DNA of 64,000 nt. Source: Photobacterium obscurum. Its GTDB lineage: Bacteria; Pseudomonadota; Gammaproteobacteria; Enterobacterales; Vibrionaceae. The notes under the pieces are model-generated. The model was not told the DNA's origin. It made no database searches and worked only from the letters and a program-made list of their open reading frames with translations. The stretch covers positions 1 to 64,000 of the forward strand of contig NZ_JAKRRW010000009.1 in NCBI RefSeq assembly GCF_026191635.1, written 5' to 3'. The position numbers and the translations under genes were made by a program. Below, piece by piece: positions 18,470-28,839 of the stretch (its first letter is position 1; the number at the start of each line of letters is the position of its first letter).

Positions 18470-20356
18470 TCAGTATTTAAACTGACCGACGACATTATCC
18501 AGTTGTTGCGCCATTGCCGAAACCCCACGGCTGGCTGTCGAAGATTGATTCACCGCGGTTGCCGTGCTGATGGCCAGTTCCGAGATACGGGTGATATTTT
18601 GATCGATTTCGGCTGAAACCATAGCCTGTTGCTCCGAGGCCGAGGCTATCTGCAGGTTCTTGTCCGAGATTTCCGTAATGGCAGCCACGATACGGTTGAC
18701 CGCTTCAGTTGCCTGATTGGTCTGGCTGACGGTAACCTCTGTTTGGGCCTGGCTCTTCTGCATAATCGTTACGCTCTGCTCGACACCGTCGTGCAGTTTT
18801 TCGATGGTCTGTTCAATTTCTTGGGTTGAACTGTGAGTGCGTTGAGCCAGCAGACGAACTTCATCAGCAACAACAGCAAAGCCACGCCCATGTTCACCGG
18901 CCCGTGCAGCCTCGATAGCCGCATTGAGTGCCAGCAGGTTGGTTTGCTCGGTAATATCGCGGATAACCGCAATCACTTTGTTAATGCTGGTACTATCGTC
19001 TTCAAGGCGCTCGATTAGAGTCTGAGCCTCGGCGATATCGGAAGCTAGGGCCTGTATGCAGTCGCCGGCCAGCTGGCTGGTTTGCAAACTGCTTTGAGCC
19101 TCGGTTTTAACCCGCTCTGCAGAGTCTGCTGCATCATTAATATTGCTGGCAATTTCATTGCTGGTTGCCAGCAACTGGTTAATTGCTGCCGCAACATTGG
19201 CAGACTCTGCCTGTTGCTGTTCGGCGTTAGTTAAACTGTTGTCAGAGGCCGTGGTTGACTCATTCGCTGCTGTAGAAAGCTGTTGCGAAATACCGGCTGT
19301 GCTAGAGATGATCGACTGTAGCTTCGAGGTGAATTTATCAAAGGAGTTGCTGAGCTGAGCCAGCTCGTCTTTGCCGTTATCGTTCATTCGTACTGTTAGA
19401 TCACCGTTGCCTTCGGCAATATCTTTCATCATATGGTTAACGCTGCTTAGGCGTTTGGTGATTTGACGGCTGAACATCAGCAGCACCGCCAGCATCATCA
19501 GAGTCAGGCCGATTCCGCTTGCCGCCAGCGTAACTTTTTCTTGCTTCTGAAGGCGATGGATCTCACTGAGGATTTCCTGTTCAAGCTGCTTTATTTGCTC
19601 TTCAACCACATGGACTGTTTTTCTTAATTTGCCATAGAGCCCCTCGGTGTGGCTTAAACCGATAGTGGTGTAACCTTCAACCAGCTCTTCGAACATCATC
19701 TGGTACATGATCAGGCTGCGCTTTAGCGCCTTTAGCTCAGAGCGGCTGTAAGATTTGTCCTGAATTGTACTTTGCAGGGTGTCTAGGTTGTTGTTGAAAT
19801 AGGTGAGGTGATCAGGATTTTTGGTGATAATGAAGTCTTTCTCGTTGCGTCTTAGTGTAAGCAGCATGCGATAAAGCTGCTCATCACCGGTTGCGAGGAT
19901 TTTTTCCTCGGCATCATTAGCGGCATTGCCGATGTTGCCCCGTAACCCTTCGTTCATGCTGAGCCCAATAAGGAGGCTCTGGTCGGCAATAAGGCTGAAT
20001 TGGTTTGAGTACTGCTCGAGTAAAGCCAATAGCTGTTCAAATTGGTTGTTATGCTGTTCACTGTATTGCTCAAGGATGGATTTTATTCCATCAATCCGCT
20101 GGCTTAGTGCAATCTGATCCTGGTTGAATTTCTCGATATATTGCGGATCTAGCCGAGAGAGGAAATCCTTTTCATGCCGGCGTAATTTTAGTAAATCCGT
20201 ATTGCTATGTGCCGTTTCTTGCGCGGCAAACTGCAGCTTTTCTATTTTGTTGAAAGAGCTGGCCTCGAATAGACCGAAGGCAATCATCGAAATGGCAAGA
20301 ATAAAGCTGAACAGGTAGAGTTTGGCCTTAATTGTGTGAACAGAAAGTAGATGCAT
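18470..20356 (-). CDS. Methyl-accepting chemotaxis protein with an HBM-type sensor domain
   Basis: A 628-residue receptor: membrane segment at about 12-30, periplasmic helical domain to about 275, second membrane segment, HAMP ([15 protein letters not shown]) and the signalling domain with the hairpin tip [32 protein letters not shown] split by no insertion. The periplasmic part carries two copies of an LRRxEKDF motif ([14 protein letters not shown] near 57 and [14 protein letters not shown] about 110 residues later), the mark of the helical bimodular (HBM) domain, which in characterised receptors binds organic acids. No CheR-docking pentapeptide is seen at the C-terminus (ends VVGQFKY). The ligand is unknown; malate or succinate would be reasonable first candidates given HBM precedent. 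Confidence 0.92.
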   Translation of the reverse strand: MHLLSVHTIKAKLYLFSFILAISMIAFGLFEASSFNKIEKLQFAAQETAHSNTDLLKLRRHEKDFLSRLDPQYIEKFNQDQIALSQRIDGIKSILEQYSEQHNNQFEQLLALLEQYSNQFSLIADQSLLIGLSMNEGLRGNIGNAANDAEEKILATGDEQLYRMLLTLRRNEKDFIITKNPDHLTYFNNNLDTLQSTIQDKSYSRSELKALKRSLIMYQMMFEELVEGYTTIGLSHTEGLYGKLRKTVHVVEEQIKQLEQEILSEIHRLQKQEKVTLAASGIGLTLMMLAVLLMFSRQITKRLSSVNHMMKDIAEGNGDLTVRMNDNGKDELAQLSNSFDKFTSKLQSIISSTAGISQQLSTAANESTTASDNSLTNAEQQQAESANVAAAINQLLATSNEIASNINDAADSAERVKTEAQSSLQTSQLAGDCIQALASDIAEAQTLIERLEDDSTSINKVIAVIRDITEQTNLLALNAAIEAARAGEHGRGFAVVADEVRLLAQRTHSSTQEIEQTIEKLHDGVEQSVTIMQKSQAQTEVTVSQTNQATEAVNRIVAAITEISDKNLQIASASEQQAMVSAEIDQNITRISELAISTATAVNQSSTASRGVSAMAQQLDNVVGQFKY

Positions 20357-20637
20357 TAACGACTCCCATAGTGGTTATCAACACCGTTACTGAACGGTGA
20401 TATCCATGGGGCTGGTACCTGTTGCCGGCAGCGCTCAAGCGCAACTGGTAACAATGATAGCTACTGCATACTTCAGCTATAGGATGGTCATCCTGACGCT
20501 CCCCCCGAATTTAGCCTCTCTATCATCATTGAACGAGAGGTCGTTACCAGAAAAATAATCTGAGCCTAGATTTAACTACGCTGGTGACTATTTTTCTAGC
20601 ACACAAATAACTATAGGATCTATATCAGGAAATTGGT
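20357..20637 (-). other. Structured leader region upstream of the HBM chemoreceptor
   Basis: About 280 bases between glpC's terminator and the chemoreceptor start hold several hairpins in the minus-strand RNA: AGGAT/ATCCT, GCGC-TTGA-GCGC, and CACCGTT-CAGT-AACGGTG just before the GGGAGT ribosome site. This points to a folded 5' untranslated region. I checked for the c-di-GMP-I riboswitch core (GCAAACC, GACGCAAAGCC) and did not find it. No known class can be named. Confidence 0.4.
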
Positions 20638-20669
20638 AAAAAAATGGAAAGAGGGTCAAACGACCCTCT
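20638..20669 (-). terminator. Terminator of glpABC
   Basis: An 8-bp stem AGAGGGTC / GACCCTCT with a 4-base loop; on the minus strand TTCCATTTTTTTA follows, a slightly interrupted T-run. Confidence 0.75.
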
Positions 20670-20674
20670 GGGTA

Positions 20675-21886
20675 TTACTCGATAGCCATGGCCAGTAGCG
20701 AGACTGGGTGAATAGTCTCAAGGTCGGTATTTTCTTCGATTTGCCATTTGCATGTTTCACAGTCAGTGATGGCAAAGTCTGCGTTTTCATGGCGAATTTG
20801 TTTAAACAGCTTACTGCCAATGGCCATCGAGGTGTCGTAGTTTTCTGTTTTGAAACCGTAGGTACCTGCAAGCCCACAACATTGGCTATCCAGCACAACG
20901 ACTTCTAGCCCCGGGATCATTTTCAGCAGTTCAATGGTGTAAAGGCTACCGCCAGTACGCTCAAGGTGACATGGAGTGTGATAAACCACTTTTTTGTTGA
21001 TTGGTTTCATTTTTGGCGTTTTGCCATTCATGAAGCTTTTTAACAAAAAGCGTGTGACGTATTCAATCTTGTCTGCCACCTGCTGGTTATCGACTTTTAG
21101 TACGCTTGGGTACTCTTCACGTAGGGTGAAAGAGCAGGTAGATGATGTTGAAATGATCGGCGCATCATACTTTTCAATCGCTTCGGAAAAATTCTTCACA
21201 TTAAGGCGAGCATTTTTCTTGGCTTTGTCAAAGAAGCCATTGGCGATTAACGGTACGCCACAACACTTTTCTTTGTCCAGCAACTGAACGCCGATACTCA
21301 TTGCGTTCATCACTTTGACGAAATCTTTACCCAGCTGGGGGTGGTTGTAGTTTACATAGCAACCGTGGAAGTAATGCACCTGTTGTGGATACAGTGCCTG
21401 GCTGGTGCAGTTTTGCTTGTACCAGCGGCGGAACGTGCCGTGGGAATACTTAGGCAGGCTTTTATGATCATGCACGCCAATGGTTTTGTGCATGATTTTC
21501 TTCACCGGCTTCAAACCGGTGACCGCGTTGATAACAGGGGCAAACGGTGTTGCCGCAGAGCCCATGAGATCAGTATGGCTGAGCACGAAATCTCGAATTG
21601 TCTTGATGTTCATTGGCATTTTGGCGTGCTCATCACGCGCCACTGCAATCATATCGCCAATTTTAACCCCGGAAGGACAAGCTGTTTCGCAGCGCTTGCA
21701 GTTTGTACATAGCTTCAGGGTTTCGTCATAGAATTCAGGACTTTTAATTCGTAGACGCTCGCCATCGGGACCACACTGTTTTGGCCCCGGGTACTCAGGG
21801 TTAGCCTTGGCAACAGGACAGTAAACGGTGCAGACTGTGCACTTAATGCATTGATCAAAGCTAGTGTCTTTTTTTAGAAGGCTCAT
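20675..21886 (-). CDS. glpC: Anaerobic glycerol-3-phosphate dehydrogenase, iron-sulfur subunit C
   Basis: A 403-residue subunit with two 4Fe-4S motifs ([12 protein letters not shown] near the start and [12 protein letters not shown]) and two CCG-domain signatures ([12 protein letters not shown] and [12 protein letters not shown]). It anchors GlpAB to the membrane and passes electrons to menaquinone. The start codon overlaps the glpB stop as ATGA, so the three genes are translationally coupled. Confidence 0.96.
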   Translation of the reverse strand: MSLLKKDTSFDQCIKCTVCTVYCPVAKANPEYPGPKQCGPDGERLRIKSPEFYDETLKLCTNCKRCETACPSGVKIGDMIAVARDEHAKMPMNIKTIRDFVLSHTDLMGSAATPFAPVINAVTGLKPVKKIMHKTIGVHDHKSLPKYSHGTFRRWYKQNCTSQALYPQQVHYFHGCYVNYNHPQLGKDFVKVMNAMSIGVQLLDKEKCCGVPLIANGFFDKAKKNARLNVKNFSEAIEKYDAPIISTSSTCSFTLREEYPSVLKVDNQQVADKIEYVTRFLLKSFMNGKTPKMKPINKKVVYHTPCHLERTGGSLYTIELLKMIPGLEVVVLDSQCCGLAGTYGFKTENYDTSMAIGSKLFKQIRHENADFAITDCETCKWQIEENTDLETIHPVSLLAMAIE

Positions 21887-23217
21887 GCGATAGTCCTTTC
21901 TTGTTGCTTTTCTTCTGTTGTTTGGTTCGAGTTCTGTGCCGCAATCATCTGTTCAGCTACATAGTAGCCAGTGCTGATTGCCACACCGCTGCCGCAGCCT
22001 TCAAAAACCGGGTCATAATGGGCGAGTAGGGCGCCCGCGCAATAGAGGTTGCTGATTCTCTGGTTATTGATAGACGGTTGTAATTGTGCGTTGCAAGTCA
22101 CGCCCATTTTTAGAAACGGATGACTTTGCTTGGCAAAGAACTGAGATTGGTACCAATGGTCCCGGTGCGGCAGATCTGTCATATCCAGGCCGAATACCGG
22201 CTCTTCGACTTTGTGGCGCTGGGCACTCATACCGCGGCTGAAGAAACTGCCGCTCGCAATGAGGTAGTGATTGGCCGTTAGCGGCATATCGTGATGATTT
22301 TTAGTGTAGATTCGTTTAAGCACTCCGTTTTCGAAATCGCCTTTGCGCACCTCATCGCCAGAAAGGATCAATCCCCCAAGAGCCTTGAAGTGCGATTTCA
22401 TCGCTTCTTCAATACGGATCCCTAGCAGGGACGGTGGCATGGTCGGGATTTCACAGATCTTGTAACCGGTTAAGCCTTCCAGCAGCTTGATGGTAGCCGC
22501 GCCGTCACCATTGCCGAACATGGCTGGCAATATGACGAGATCGGCCTGGCCGACTTGATGGATCATCGATTTGGCAAAAGCATGAAGCTTGGATTCGTCA
22601 CGTAGAACGCGAGAGACATCGATCGAGCGAAACTCGCACGGATTACGCTGCATGTTATCAAAGTCAGGCAGTTCAACCGCTGCTGTTTTGATCGCGACAT
22701 CTTTGAATTGTGGCAGCTTTGCAAGGTTATCGGCAGCAAGCTGAGGCTGAAAGTCACGGAAGCCGTCGATAGTAACCAAGGCGATTTTGTTCAGGCCTGC
22801 AGCTACATCAGTAAGGGAAAATTGATGAACCGTCTGCTGAGATAACCACGTCGAACGGAATGTCCCCATTGGGGTGACGCGAAAGTGGTTTGAGTCGTCA
22901 TCTTGAGCCGTTAGGTATACGCCGCGTTTTTCCATTGTAGCTTGGTACCAAGCCAGTGCTTCACGGGTCGTTTCGCTTCCCAGTTTGCTATAAGGGTGTT
23001 CGGGGCTCTGTGCCTTCAGGGCATCAAATGCTCTAAATGGGTTGGCAACCGGTTGGCCGTCTGGCAGGTGGCTCAGTACATCGATAGAACCTGATGAAAA
23101 GTGCAGGGCACTTTGGCCGGCAGCAATAACGGCAGTTTTCAATCCGGCTTCGGCACAGCGGATCGCACAACTCAGGCCGGCCACACCACCGCCAATAATT
23201 AAGCTATCAAATTTCAT
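21883..23217 (-). CDS. glpB: Anaerobic glycerol-3-phosphate dehydrogenase subunit B
   Basis: A 444-residue flavoprotein starting [19 protein letters not shown], an FAD-binding Rossmann motif. The family feature [15 protein letters not shown] follows. It is the middle subunit of the GlpABC complex. It overlaps both neighbours by ATGA junctions. The last 20 residues ([15 protein letters not shown]) are polar and probably disordered. Confidence 0.95.
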   Translation of the reverse strand: MKFDSLIIGGGVAGLSCAIRCAEAGLKTAVIAAGQSALHFSSGSIDVLSHLPDGQPVANPFRAFDALKAQSPEHPYSKLGSETTREALAWYQATMEKRGVYLTAQDDDSNHFRVTPMGTFRSTWLSQQTVHQFSLTDVAAGLNKIALVTIDGFRDFQPQLAADNLAKLPQFKDVAIKTAAVELPDFDNMQRNPCEFRSIDVSRVLRDESKLHAFAKSMIHQVGQADLVILPAMFGNGDGAATIKLLEGLTGYKICEIPTMPPSLLGIRIEEAMKSHFKALGGLILSGDEVRKGDFENGVLKRIYTKNHHDMPLTANHYLIASGSFFSRGMSAQRHKVEEPVFGLDMTDLPHRDHWYQSQFFAKQSHPFLKMGVTCNAQLQPSINNQRISNLYCAGALLAHYDPVFEGCGSGVAISTGYYVAEQMIAAQNSNQTTEEKQQERTIA

Positions 23218-24902
23218 TGCGCGACCTCATCTGATGTTTCGCTGGTAGTGTTTGTTTGTGTAGGCGTTTGGGCCATTGGAGAAAGGGCTTGTTGTTCCGG
23301 TAGATCACTGACACCGAACAGGCCTTCGTAAATCCAGTAAGTGAATTCACCTTCACGCAGTGCATCGCCCCAGAATACCGGTTTGATCCCTTTCCAGCGT
23401 TCTTCAAGGAATTCGCTTAGTAAGTGGCTGGCTTCGGTACCGGATGTTTTGCCGTACTCGGAGAACAGGCCAGCAGCGCGGTAAGAACAGAGTTCACCTT
23501 GGCACGGCCCCATTCCAACACGAGTACGACGACGTAAATCTACCAAGTTATGAACATCTAGTTCTTTTATGGCATATTCCACTTCACCGCAGGTTACCAT
23601 CTCGCATTCGCAGATCACGGCCTGGCTTTTCTTGTCGCCCTTGAGAAATTTCTCTGCGCGCTCGCCATGGCGATAATAGGCTGACTGATAAACAGGTTTT
23701 GCCAGGCTGGCCGTTTTCTTTGTTTTCTCGGTAGCTTGTTCTGATCCCGGCAGCGGCTTCTCGTGGGTGATACAGCGTTGGTTGTTGCCAAGCTTCTTAG
23801 CAACAAGATCTGTTGTCCATTCTGCCATCATACGGTAGGTCATCAGCTTGCCGCCGGTGATGGTGATGAAACCGTCCATCCCGTCGCGATCGGCATGATC
23901 GAGCAGTACAATACCGCGACTGATATTGCGCCCGCTGGTATCGCCATCGACAGCTACCAGTGGACGAACACCGGCATAGGCACGGAGTACGCGAGTATTG
24001 GCCATGATCGGTGCCAGTTTGGTCCCTTCTTCAAGCAGAATATCGATTTCCTTGCTGGTTACGTGCAAATCGTCGATCTTGTCGTAGTCGATACGTTCAG
24101 ACGTTGTACCGATCAGGGAAATCGTATCGCCAGGCACTAGGATATCTGCATCAGATGGTTTACGGCAGCGGTTGATCACCAGGTTGTTGATACGGTAGTC
24201 GAGGATCAGCAGCGATCCTTTCGCCGGGAACATCTTGATCGCCAGATCGCCATATTCACAGATCTGCTGACCCCAGATCCCGGCTGCATTTACAACCTGT
24301 TTGGCGCGTATCTCAAAATGTTCACCCGTTTTTAAATTTAGACAATTCACACCACGAACAGTATGGCCATCGCGAATAAGGCCGGTGACCATTGTATGGT
24401 TGAAAAGTCGTGCTCCGTGCTCAACGGCATCAAGCACATTAGAAGCCGCAAGGCGGAATGGATCCAGTGTGCCGTCAGGCACTTTCACTGCCCCAATCAG
24501 GTTGGGATTACAGTTTGGCTCTAGTTGTAATGCTTCCTGCGGCGTGAGCTGCTCAACATCAATATCGGCAGTCAGGCAAGCGGACAGAAAGTGTTTTTGA
24601 AAATCGAGGTCGTCATCAGGCAGCGAGATGAAAAGCCCCTGTGTATCTTCAACACAATGGCGAGCTATATTCTTTAGAATTCGATTTTCCTGAATACATT
24701 CTTTGGCCGATTCCTGATCGGTTACGGCGTATCGGGCTCCGGAGTGGAGTAGGCCATGGTTGCGGCCAGTCGTACCCGATGCAAGATCATCCCTTTCAAC
24801 CAAGATGCAATCCATACCGCGTAACGCGCAATCGCGCATAATGCCTGTACCGGTTGCGCCTCCACCGATGATAACAACGTCTGTTTCAAACCAACTAGTC
24901 AT
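23214..24902 (-). CDS. glpA: Anaerobic glycerol-3-phosphate dehydrogenase subunit A
   Basis: A 562-residue catalytic subunit that oxidises sn-glycerol-3-phosphate to dihydroxyacetone phosphate. The N-terminal FAD site reads [21 protein letters not shown], and the DAO-fold signature [16 protein letters not shown] follows. Near residue 420 comes a BFD-like [2Fe-2S] domain ([16 protein letters not shown], then [10 protein letters not shown]) as in E. coli GlpA. The C-terminal 25 residues are Thr/Gln-rich and not conserved. It is the first gene of the operon; its upstream region has a CRP-like site and a direct repeat that may be the GlpR operator. Confidence 0.96.
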   Translation of the reverse strand: MTSWFETDVVIIGGGATGTGIMRDCALRGMDCILVERDDLASGTTGRNHGLLHSGARYAVTDQESAKECIQENRILKNIARHCVEDTQGLFISLPDDDLDFQKHFLSACLTADIDVEQLTPQEALQLEPNCNPNLIGAVKVPDGTLDPFRLAASNVLDAVEHGARLFNHTMVTGLIRDGHTVRGVNCLNLKTGEHFEIRAKQVVNAAGIWGQQICEYGDLAIKMFPAKGSLLILDYRINNLVINRCRKPSDADILVPGDTISLIGTTSERIDYDKIDDLHVTSKEIDILLEEGTKLAPIMANTRVLRAYAGVRPLVAVDGDTSGRNISRGIVLLDHADRDGMDGFITITGGKLMTYRMMAEWTTDLVAKKLGNNQRCITHEKPLPGSEQATEKTKKTASLAKPVYQSAYYRHGERAEKFLKGDKKSQAVICECEMVTCGEVEYAIKELDVHNLVDLRRRTRVGMGPCQGELCSYRAAGLFSEYGKTSGTEASHLLSEFLEERWKGIKPVFWGDALREGEFTYWIYEGLFGVSDLPEQQALSPMAQTPTQTNTTSETSDEVAQ

Positions 24903-24997
24903 GTTCGTTTTCGCTTATTGTTTTTGGTCAGTTACACAGGAACTGTTTGATTCCCTTTCTTATAGGCATAAATATGCCATTTTTATTAAGGGTATTA

Positions 24998-25013
24998 TTT
25001 GATCTATTACACA
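24998..25013. promoter_or_regulatory. CRP-like site upstream of glpA
   Basis: TTTGATCTATTACACA agrees with the CRP consensus TGTGATCTAGATCACA at 12 of 16 positions. It lies about 100 bases before the glpA start, a plausible activator position. Confidence 0.45.
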
Positions 25014-25021
25014 TAAATGAG

Positions 25022-25042
25022 CGTTCGCGCATTCGTTCGCGC
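25022..25042. repeat. Direct repeat, candidate GlpR operator of glpABC
   Basis: Two exact copies of CGTTCGCGC spaced 12 bases apart (25022 and 25034), next to the CRP-like site. GlpR of gammaproteobacteria recognises TTCG-containing repeats, so this is a reasonable operator candidate, but its spacing differs from the E. coli site. Confidence 0.4.
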
Positions 25043-25073
25043 TTAATGATGTGTGTTTGGGCGAAAACTAAAC

Positions 25074-25097
25074 AAAAAAAGAACCCGAAGGTTCTTT
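25074..25097 (-). terminator. Terminator of the membrane diguanylate cyclase gene
   Basis: Minus-strand stem AAAGAACC / GGTTCTTT closed by a stable TTCG tetraloop and followed by TTTT. Confidence 0.88.
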
Positions 25098-25126
25098 ATT
25101 AATGGAAGTGAGAATTGTTTATGTAG

Positions 25127-26320
25127 TTAGGCTAACGCCTTGCGACGCTCATTGCCCTGATATTGATAGCCTACGGGGTGGAAGCGGGAGCAATCTCGGC
25201 CTGAGTCTTTACACTCATATAAGGCACGGTCTGCCCGCTCGATCATTGAGGATAGCGTATCCCCTTGTAAGAAAGAGGCTATACCTATGCAAGTTGTTAT
25301 TTTTAATCTAGTTTCGTTGAATCCAATTGGAAGCTCTAGTCGCCGGATATGGTTTAGCATCCGATCGGCAATAGTTTCAGCCATGTCTGCATTGCAGCGG
25401 GGAAGAAAGAGGATGAACTCTTCGCCTCCGTAGCGACCGAATAAATCGGTTTTACGAATCTGGCTTTGCATAAAGTCGGTAAAACCACGCAAGACTTTAT
25501 CACCTGCGCCGTGCCCCCATGTATCATTTATGCGCTTAAATTTGTCGATATCGAAAAGCAGAACTGAAAATGGTGCGCCTTTGATATCACAGCTGATTAG
25601 AGATTTTTGTGCTAGTTGCAATAGCATACGCCGGTTATAAATACCCGTTAGCGGATCCAGGGTGGCCTGGCGGTATAGCCGCATCAGCATAGAAAGCTTG
25701 GATAATTGTGACCAGATGACCATGACAGCCAGCACATTTTGTAGCCAGTAATCGGCCAGATTTTCCGGGGTGAATAACCGCTGCGCTTGAAAATCGACAA
25801 ACAACTGTGTGCCTGCGGTAATCGCCAGTAGTCCAAGACTTTCCTTCAGGGTAACAGGGAGGATGGTCAAAATGGCGACATGGAGAATAGGTAGAAGAGT
25901 ATATCCGTATTCGAATCCACTGTAGACGATGGGATAATCGAGTTGATGCATTGAATAGAGATAAAACAGGTTAAGCCCGATCACCATCAAGCTCATACAC
26001 CATTGAGCATGTCTTAGGGAGGTTTGTTGGTTGTTAATTCTCGCGATAAAAAAGAGTGCGGCACCAAGGAGAACTCTAGCAATTACGATACTGGAGTCTT
26101 GATGCGCGGGCAGATAATACAGATCAAAAGGAACCCATAAGATAATCAAGATGCCCCAGACAATGGAAAGCATTGAAATACGGTTACGCAAATAACCACT
26201 GCGGGTATTCTGAAAACTGGCTGTATGCGCTTTGGCACTCCATAAATCAGGAATATACAGTTTGAGTGTTTTCAACAGGTGCTCTTGATTGTCTTGCATT
26301 CCCTTAGCCAGCTTAGTCAT
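25127..26320 (-). CDS. Membrane-bound diguanylate cyclase (GGDEF)
   Basis: A 397-residue protein. About six hydrophobic segments (roughly residues 45-210) form a membrane sensor, followed by a GGDEF domain with DPLTGIYNRRM at its start and the catalytic motif RYGGEEFILF. An active cyclic-di-GMP synthase is expected. RxxD, the product-inhibition site, is not present in the usual place (SQIRKTDLFGRYGGEE has RKTD, which may serve). I place the start at ATG 26320, preceded by AGGAG; an upstream in-frame ATG would add a poorly conserved leader. The signal sensed is unknown. Confidence 0.92.
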   Translation of the reverse strand: MTKLAKGMQDNQEHLLKTLKLYIPDLWSAKAHTASFQNTRSGYLRNRISMLSIVWGILIILWVPFDLYYLPAHQDSSIVIARVLLGAALFFIARINNQQTSLRHAQWCMSLMVIGLNLFYLYSMHQLDYPIVYSGFEYGYTLLPILHVAILTILPVTLKESLGLLAITAGTQLFVDFQAQRLFTPENLADYWLQNVLAVMVIWSQLSKLSMLMRLYRQATLDPLTGIYNRRMLLQLAQKSLISCDIKGAPFSVLLFDIDKFKRINDTWGHGAGDKVLRGFTDFMQSQIRKTDLFGRYGGEEFILFLPRCNADMAETIADRMLNHIRRLELPIGFNETRLKITTCIGIASFLQGDTLSSMIERADRALYECKDSGRDCSRFHPVGYQYQGNERRKALA

Positions 26321-26632
26321 TTGGCTCCTGTGATTAAGTCTTTGACAGCCTGATTTAGATGAATATTCTGTGTATAGCGGGCTGGACAAAGTCAACACAA
26401 ATTGTCCGTGAACTAAGGGATAATTATTCTACATATTGAATAAACAAACAGTGATACTGATCCAGTAAATTGATTGATATTTCTAATGGTATTGACCGAA
26501 TTTATTGTATGCGAACTCGGAATTTGATGCTTGAAACGAGCCGCGATATACGCTGTCGAGGACTTGATTGTGCAATCGAGCAATGAACTTGCTATTATTC
26601 CCCTCCTCATTTTGAACAACACAAGTTAAATC

Positions 26633-27304
26633 ATGTTTACAGGTTATCTGACGTTTCTTATTCCTGCTTTGTTAGGCGCCCAATTGATTCTGACCCTGGT
26701 ACTGACCAAAGGTGAAATTTGCCCAGGCCAACGTGGCAGGGTACATAAAACGTTACCTGTAATTCTTGTTGGCTGGGTGTTGGCGATTAGTAGCCACCCT
26801 GTCTCATTACTGCCATTGCTGACACTGGGATATTTCACTTTCAAAGTGAAAACAGGAAAGACCCGCGATGCGGGGCCGCTTCCGGTGCTTTATGCTGCCA
26901 ATTTGTTTGCCGCTTTGAGCTGGCTGATGCTGCTGCCGACAATGAGCTACCCGCAAATGGGACTGAGCCTGATGGCGGTTGCCTTGTTTGGTGCATCATT
27001 GGCACACCTATTGTTGACCCAGGCACGCACTCGTCTGCAGGCGTTCCACCGACTGCTGCCTTTCACTGGATTTGCCAGTGCGATCATCAGCGTGCTGTTA
27101 ATGCTGTGGTTGCTGACTGGTATGGAGGAATCGACTGTACAGGCAATGACCACAGATGTTGTCGGTGCGCTGGTGTTACTGGTGATGTCATTACTGGTCT
27201 GGGCAGGACATATCTTGCTGACCAAAAAGGTTAACCGCTGGCAGCTTCTTGCAGCATCACTGTTACTGGTCGCTTCGGGCGGGATGCAGTTGGCATTATT
27301 CTGA
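26633..27304 (+). CDS. Conserved multi-span membrane protein of unknown function
   Basis: A 223-residue protein with about seven hydrophobic segments and few charged residues. The N-terminal part (ALLGAQLILTLVLTKGEICPGQRGR) shows a conserved-looking polar loop, and a second basic loop reads TFKVKTGKTRDAG. I do not recognise a family with a function. It has its own terminator and is divergent from the diguanylate cyclase, with about 310 bases between the starts. Confidence 0.75.
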   Translation: MFTGYLTFLIPALLGAQLILTLVLTKGEICPGQRGRVHKTLPVILVGWVLAISSHPVSLLPLLTLGYFTFKVKTGKTRDAGPLPVLYAANLFAALSWLMLLPTMSYPQMGLSLMAVALFGASLAHLLLTQARTRLQAFHRLLPFTGFASAIISVLLMLWLLTGMEESTVQAMTTDVVGALVLLVMSLLVWAGHILLTKKVNRWQLLAASLLLVASGGMQLALF

Positions 27305-27321
27305 TCATCGTGAATTGAAAC

Positions 27322-27352
27322 AAGCCCTTCTTATTAGAAGGGCTTCTTTTTA
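27322..27352 (+). terminator. Terminator after the membrane protein gene
   Basis: A 10-bp stem (AAGCCCTTCT / AGAAGGGCTT) with a 4-base loop, followed by CTTTTT. Confidence 0.9.
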
Positions 27353-27418
27353 GTTAGATAATGACTATGCTTATCTTTAGGTACAGCTCAGTAGTGCGCA
27401 AGATCTAAGGGGATTAGC

Positions 27419-27607
27419 ATGGAAATTAGTAATCTACTAAATATGGATGGCAATATTGTGCTTGGTATTGTCAATGAAAGGCTTCGCCTGGAGTGCTCGA
27501 CCATTGAGGAGTTAGTCAGTCGGTACGAGCTAGATTTTGATGAACTGAACAATAAGATGGAAGCGATGGGGTATCACTACGATCCCATCAGTAATCAGTT
27601 TAAATAA
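27419..27607 (+). CDS. DUF4250 small protein
   Basis: A 62-residue protein with the DUF4250 pattern: an MDGNIVLGIVNERLR helix, an acidic middle (RYELDFDELNNKMEAMGY) and a C-terminal YDPISNQF motif. The fold is predicted to be all-helical; function is unknown. It is convergent with metR, with a gap of 25 bases. Confidence 0.82.
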   Translation: MEISNLLNMDGNIVLGIVNERLRLECSTIEELVSRYELDFDELNNKMEAMGYHYDPISNQFK

Positions 27608-27632
27608 CGGTTGTTCTGCCATTAGTAGGCAC

Positions 27633-28544
27633 TTAAGTGGCTTTGATTCCCTCTAGGTGGGTTTGGCATTGTTGTTTGGCGGTTGCAAAAAACGCCTGTA
27701 AATAATGCCTTTCCCGTTCAGAGGCGCGAATGGCGGCAAACAGACGCCGCCATAACCCTTCTCCCAGTGGTTTACTGACCACCAACCCCTGACGAGCAAA
27801 ATCATAGATTGCCCAGTTGGGCAGTGCCGCCACCCCTAATCCTGCAGATACCATCTGTACGAGCATTAGCGTATTGTCAGCTTGCTTCCAGTTCATAGGT
27901 TCGATTTCAGCGGGTTGTAAGAAATGCTTAACAACATCGAGTCGGCCTTTTTGAACCGGATAGCTAAGCATTGTCTGGTCAGCGAGATCTTCCGGAGTGA
28001 TGTACTCCTTGCTGACCAATGGTGATTGTGGAGAAACCACCAGGCGCATTTCAAAATCAAACAGCGGCTCGAAATGTACCTCGCTCCGGGCTTGAATATC
28101 TGAGGTGATCACTAAATCGAGCTCGCCGGCACTAAGCGCGGGCAGTGGTTCGAAACCGAAGCCGGACGAGAAATCCAGTGTCACGCTAGGCCAATGGATC
28201 TGGTATTCCTTCAATGCGGGCATCAGCCATTGAAAGCATGAGTGACACTCGATGGCCATATGTAACCGGCCATTGGCGTCTTCCTTCAAGCTGGCCAGCT
28301 CGTGCTCGGCCTTTGCTATTCGCGGGATCAGTTCATCAGCCAGTCTTAAGAGGATTTCACCTTCAGCCGTAAATTTCACCGGACGAGTTTTCCTCAAAAA
28401 GAGTTGTCCGCCCAGCCGTTGCTCCAAATCTTTTAGTTGATGAGAGAGGGCTGATTGGGTCAGGCATAGGGTGTTGGCTGTGGCTGTCAGCGAACCTGTG
28501 TCTCGGAGTACCGATAATGTCCTAAGGTGCTTAATTTCAATCAT
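27633..28544 (-). CDS. metR: LysR-family activator of methionine biosynthesis
   Basis: A 303-residue protein very similar to MetR: HTH with MIEIKHLRTLSVLRDTGSLT, AIECHSCFQWLMPAL in the effector domain, and SSGFGFEPLPALSAGELDLV. MetR activates metE and other methionine genes, with homocysteine as co-effector. It is divergent from metE, as in enterobacteria and vibrios. Confidence 0.96.
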   Translation of the reverse strand: MIEIKHLRTLSVLRDTGSLTATANTLCLTQSALSHQLKDLEQRLGGQLFLRKTRPVKFTAEGEILLRLADELIPRIAKAEHELASLKEDANGRLHMAIECHSCFQWLMPALKEYQIHWPSVTLDFSSGFGFEPLPALSAGELDLVITSDIQARSEVHFEPLFDFEMRLVVSPQSPLVSKEYITPEDLADQTMLSYPVQKGRLDVVKHFLQPAEIEPMNWKQADNTLMLVQMVSAGLGVAALPNWAIYDFARQGLVVSKPLGEGLWRRLFAAIRASERERHYLQAFFATAKQQCQTHLEGIKAT

Positions 28545-28575
28545 GACGTTTCTACTATCCCTGTCACTAATAACT

Positions 28576-28598
28576 TATACCCAAGCAATCTGGGTATA
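28576..28598. repeat. Palindromic minimal copy of the TATACCCAAGT repeat family (metR-metE region)
   Basis: Arms TATACCCA and TGGGTATA (8 bp each) around a 7-base centre. These are the outer ends of the family-B element without its interior. It lies about 30 bases from the metR start, so it may sit in the metR leader. Confidence 0.65.
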
Positions 28599-28839
28599 TT
28601 TCCCTTTTAGTTGTTGAAAGTGAAGCCTTTCTCAACGTCATGAGGGATGATCCTTTGAATTTAATGTACCTGCAAATCAGAGCGGTGTAAACATCTAGAC
28701 GTCTATATGGGGGTGGGTTGAATGAAGTCGTGATTATTAAATTCTTTCATGATCATAGTGAATGATAAGAAATTGTTCATGTAATTAAGTTAAGTCATTG
28801 TTTAGCCAACCACGACGACTAAGCACGAGAGACATAACA

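Noticed and set aside
20357-20637. c-di-GMP riboswitch upstream of the chemoreceptor gene
   Set aside because: The region folds well but lacks the conserved class I core sequences, so no riboswitch class is claimed.
28599-28839. MetR-binding sites (TGAA-N5-TTCA) between metR and metE
   Set aside because: Several TGAA and TTCA half-sites occur (for example around 28620, 28717 and 28760), but none gives the full spacing; binding is expected from the gene pair but a site cannot be placed.
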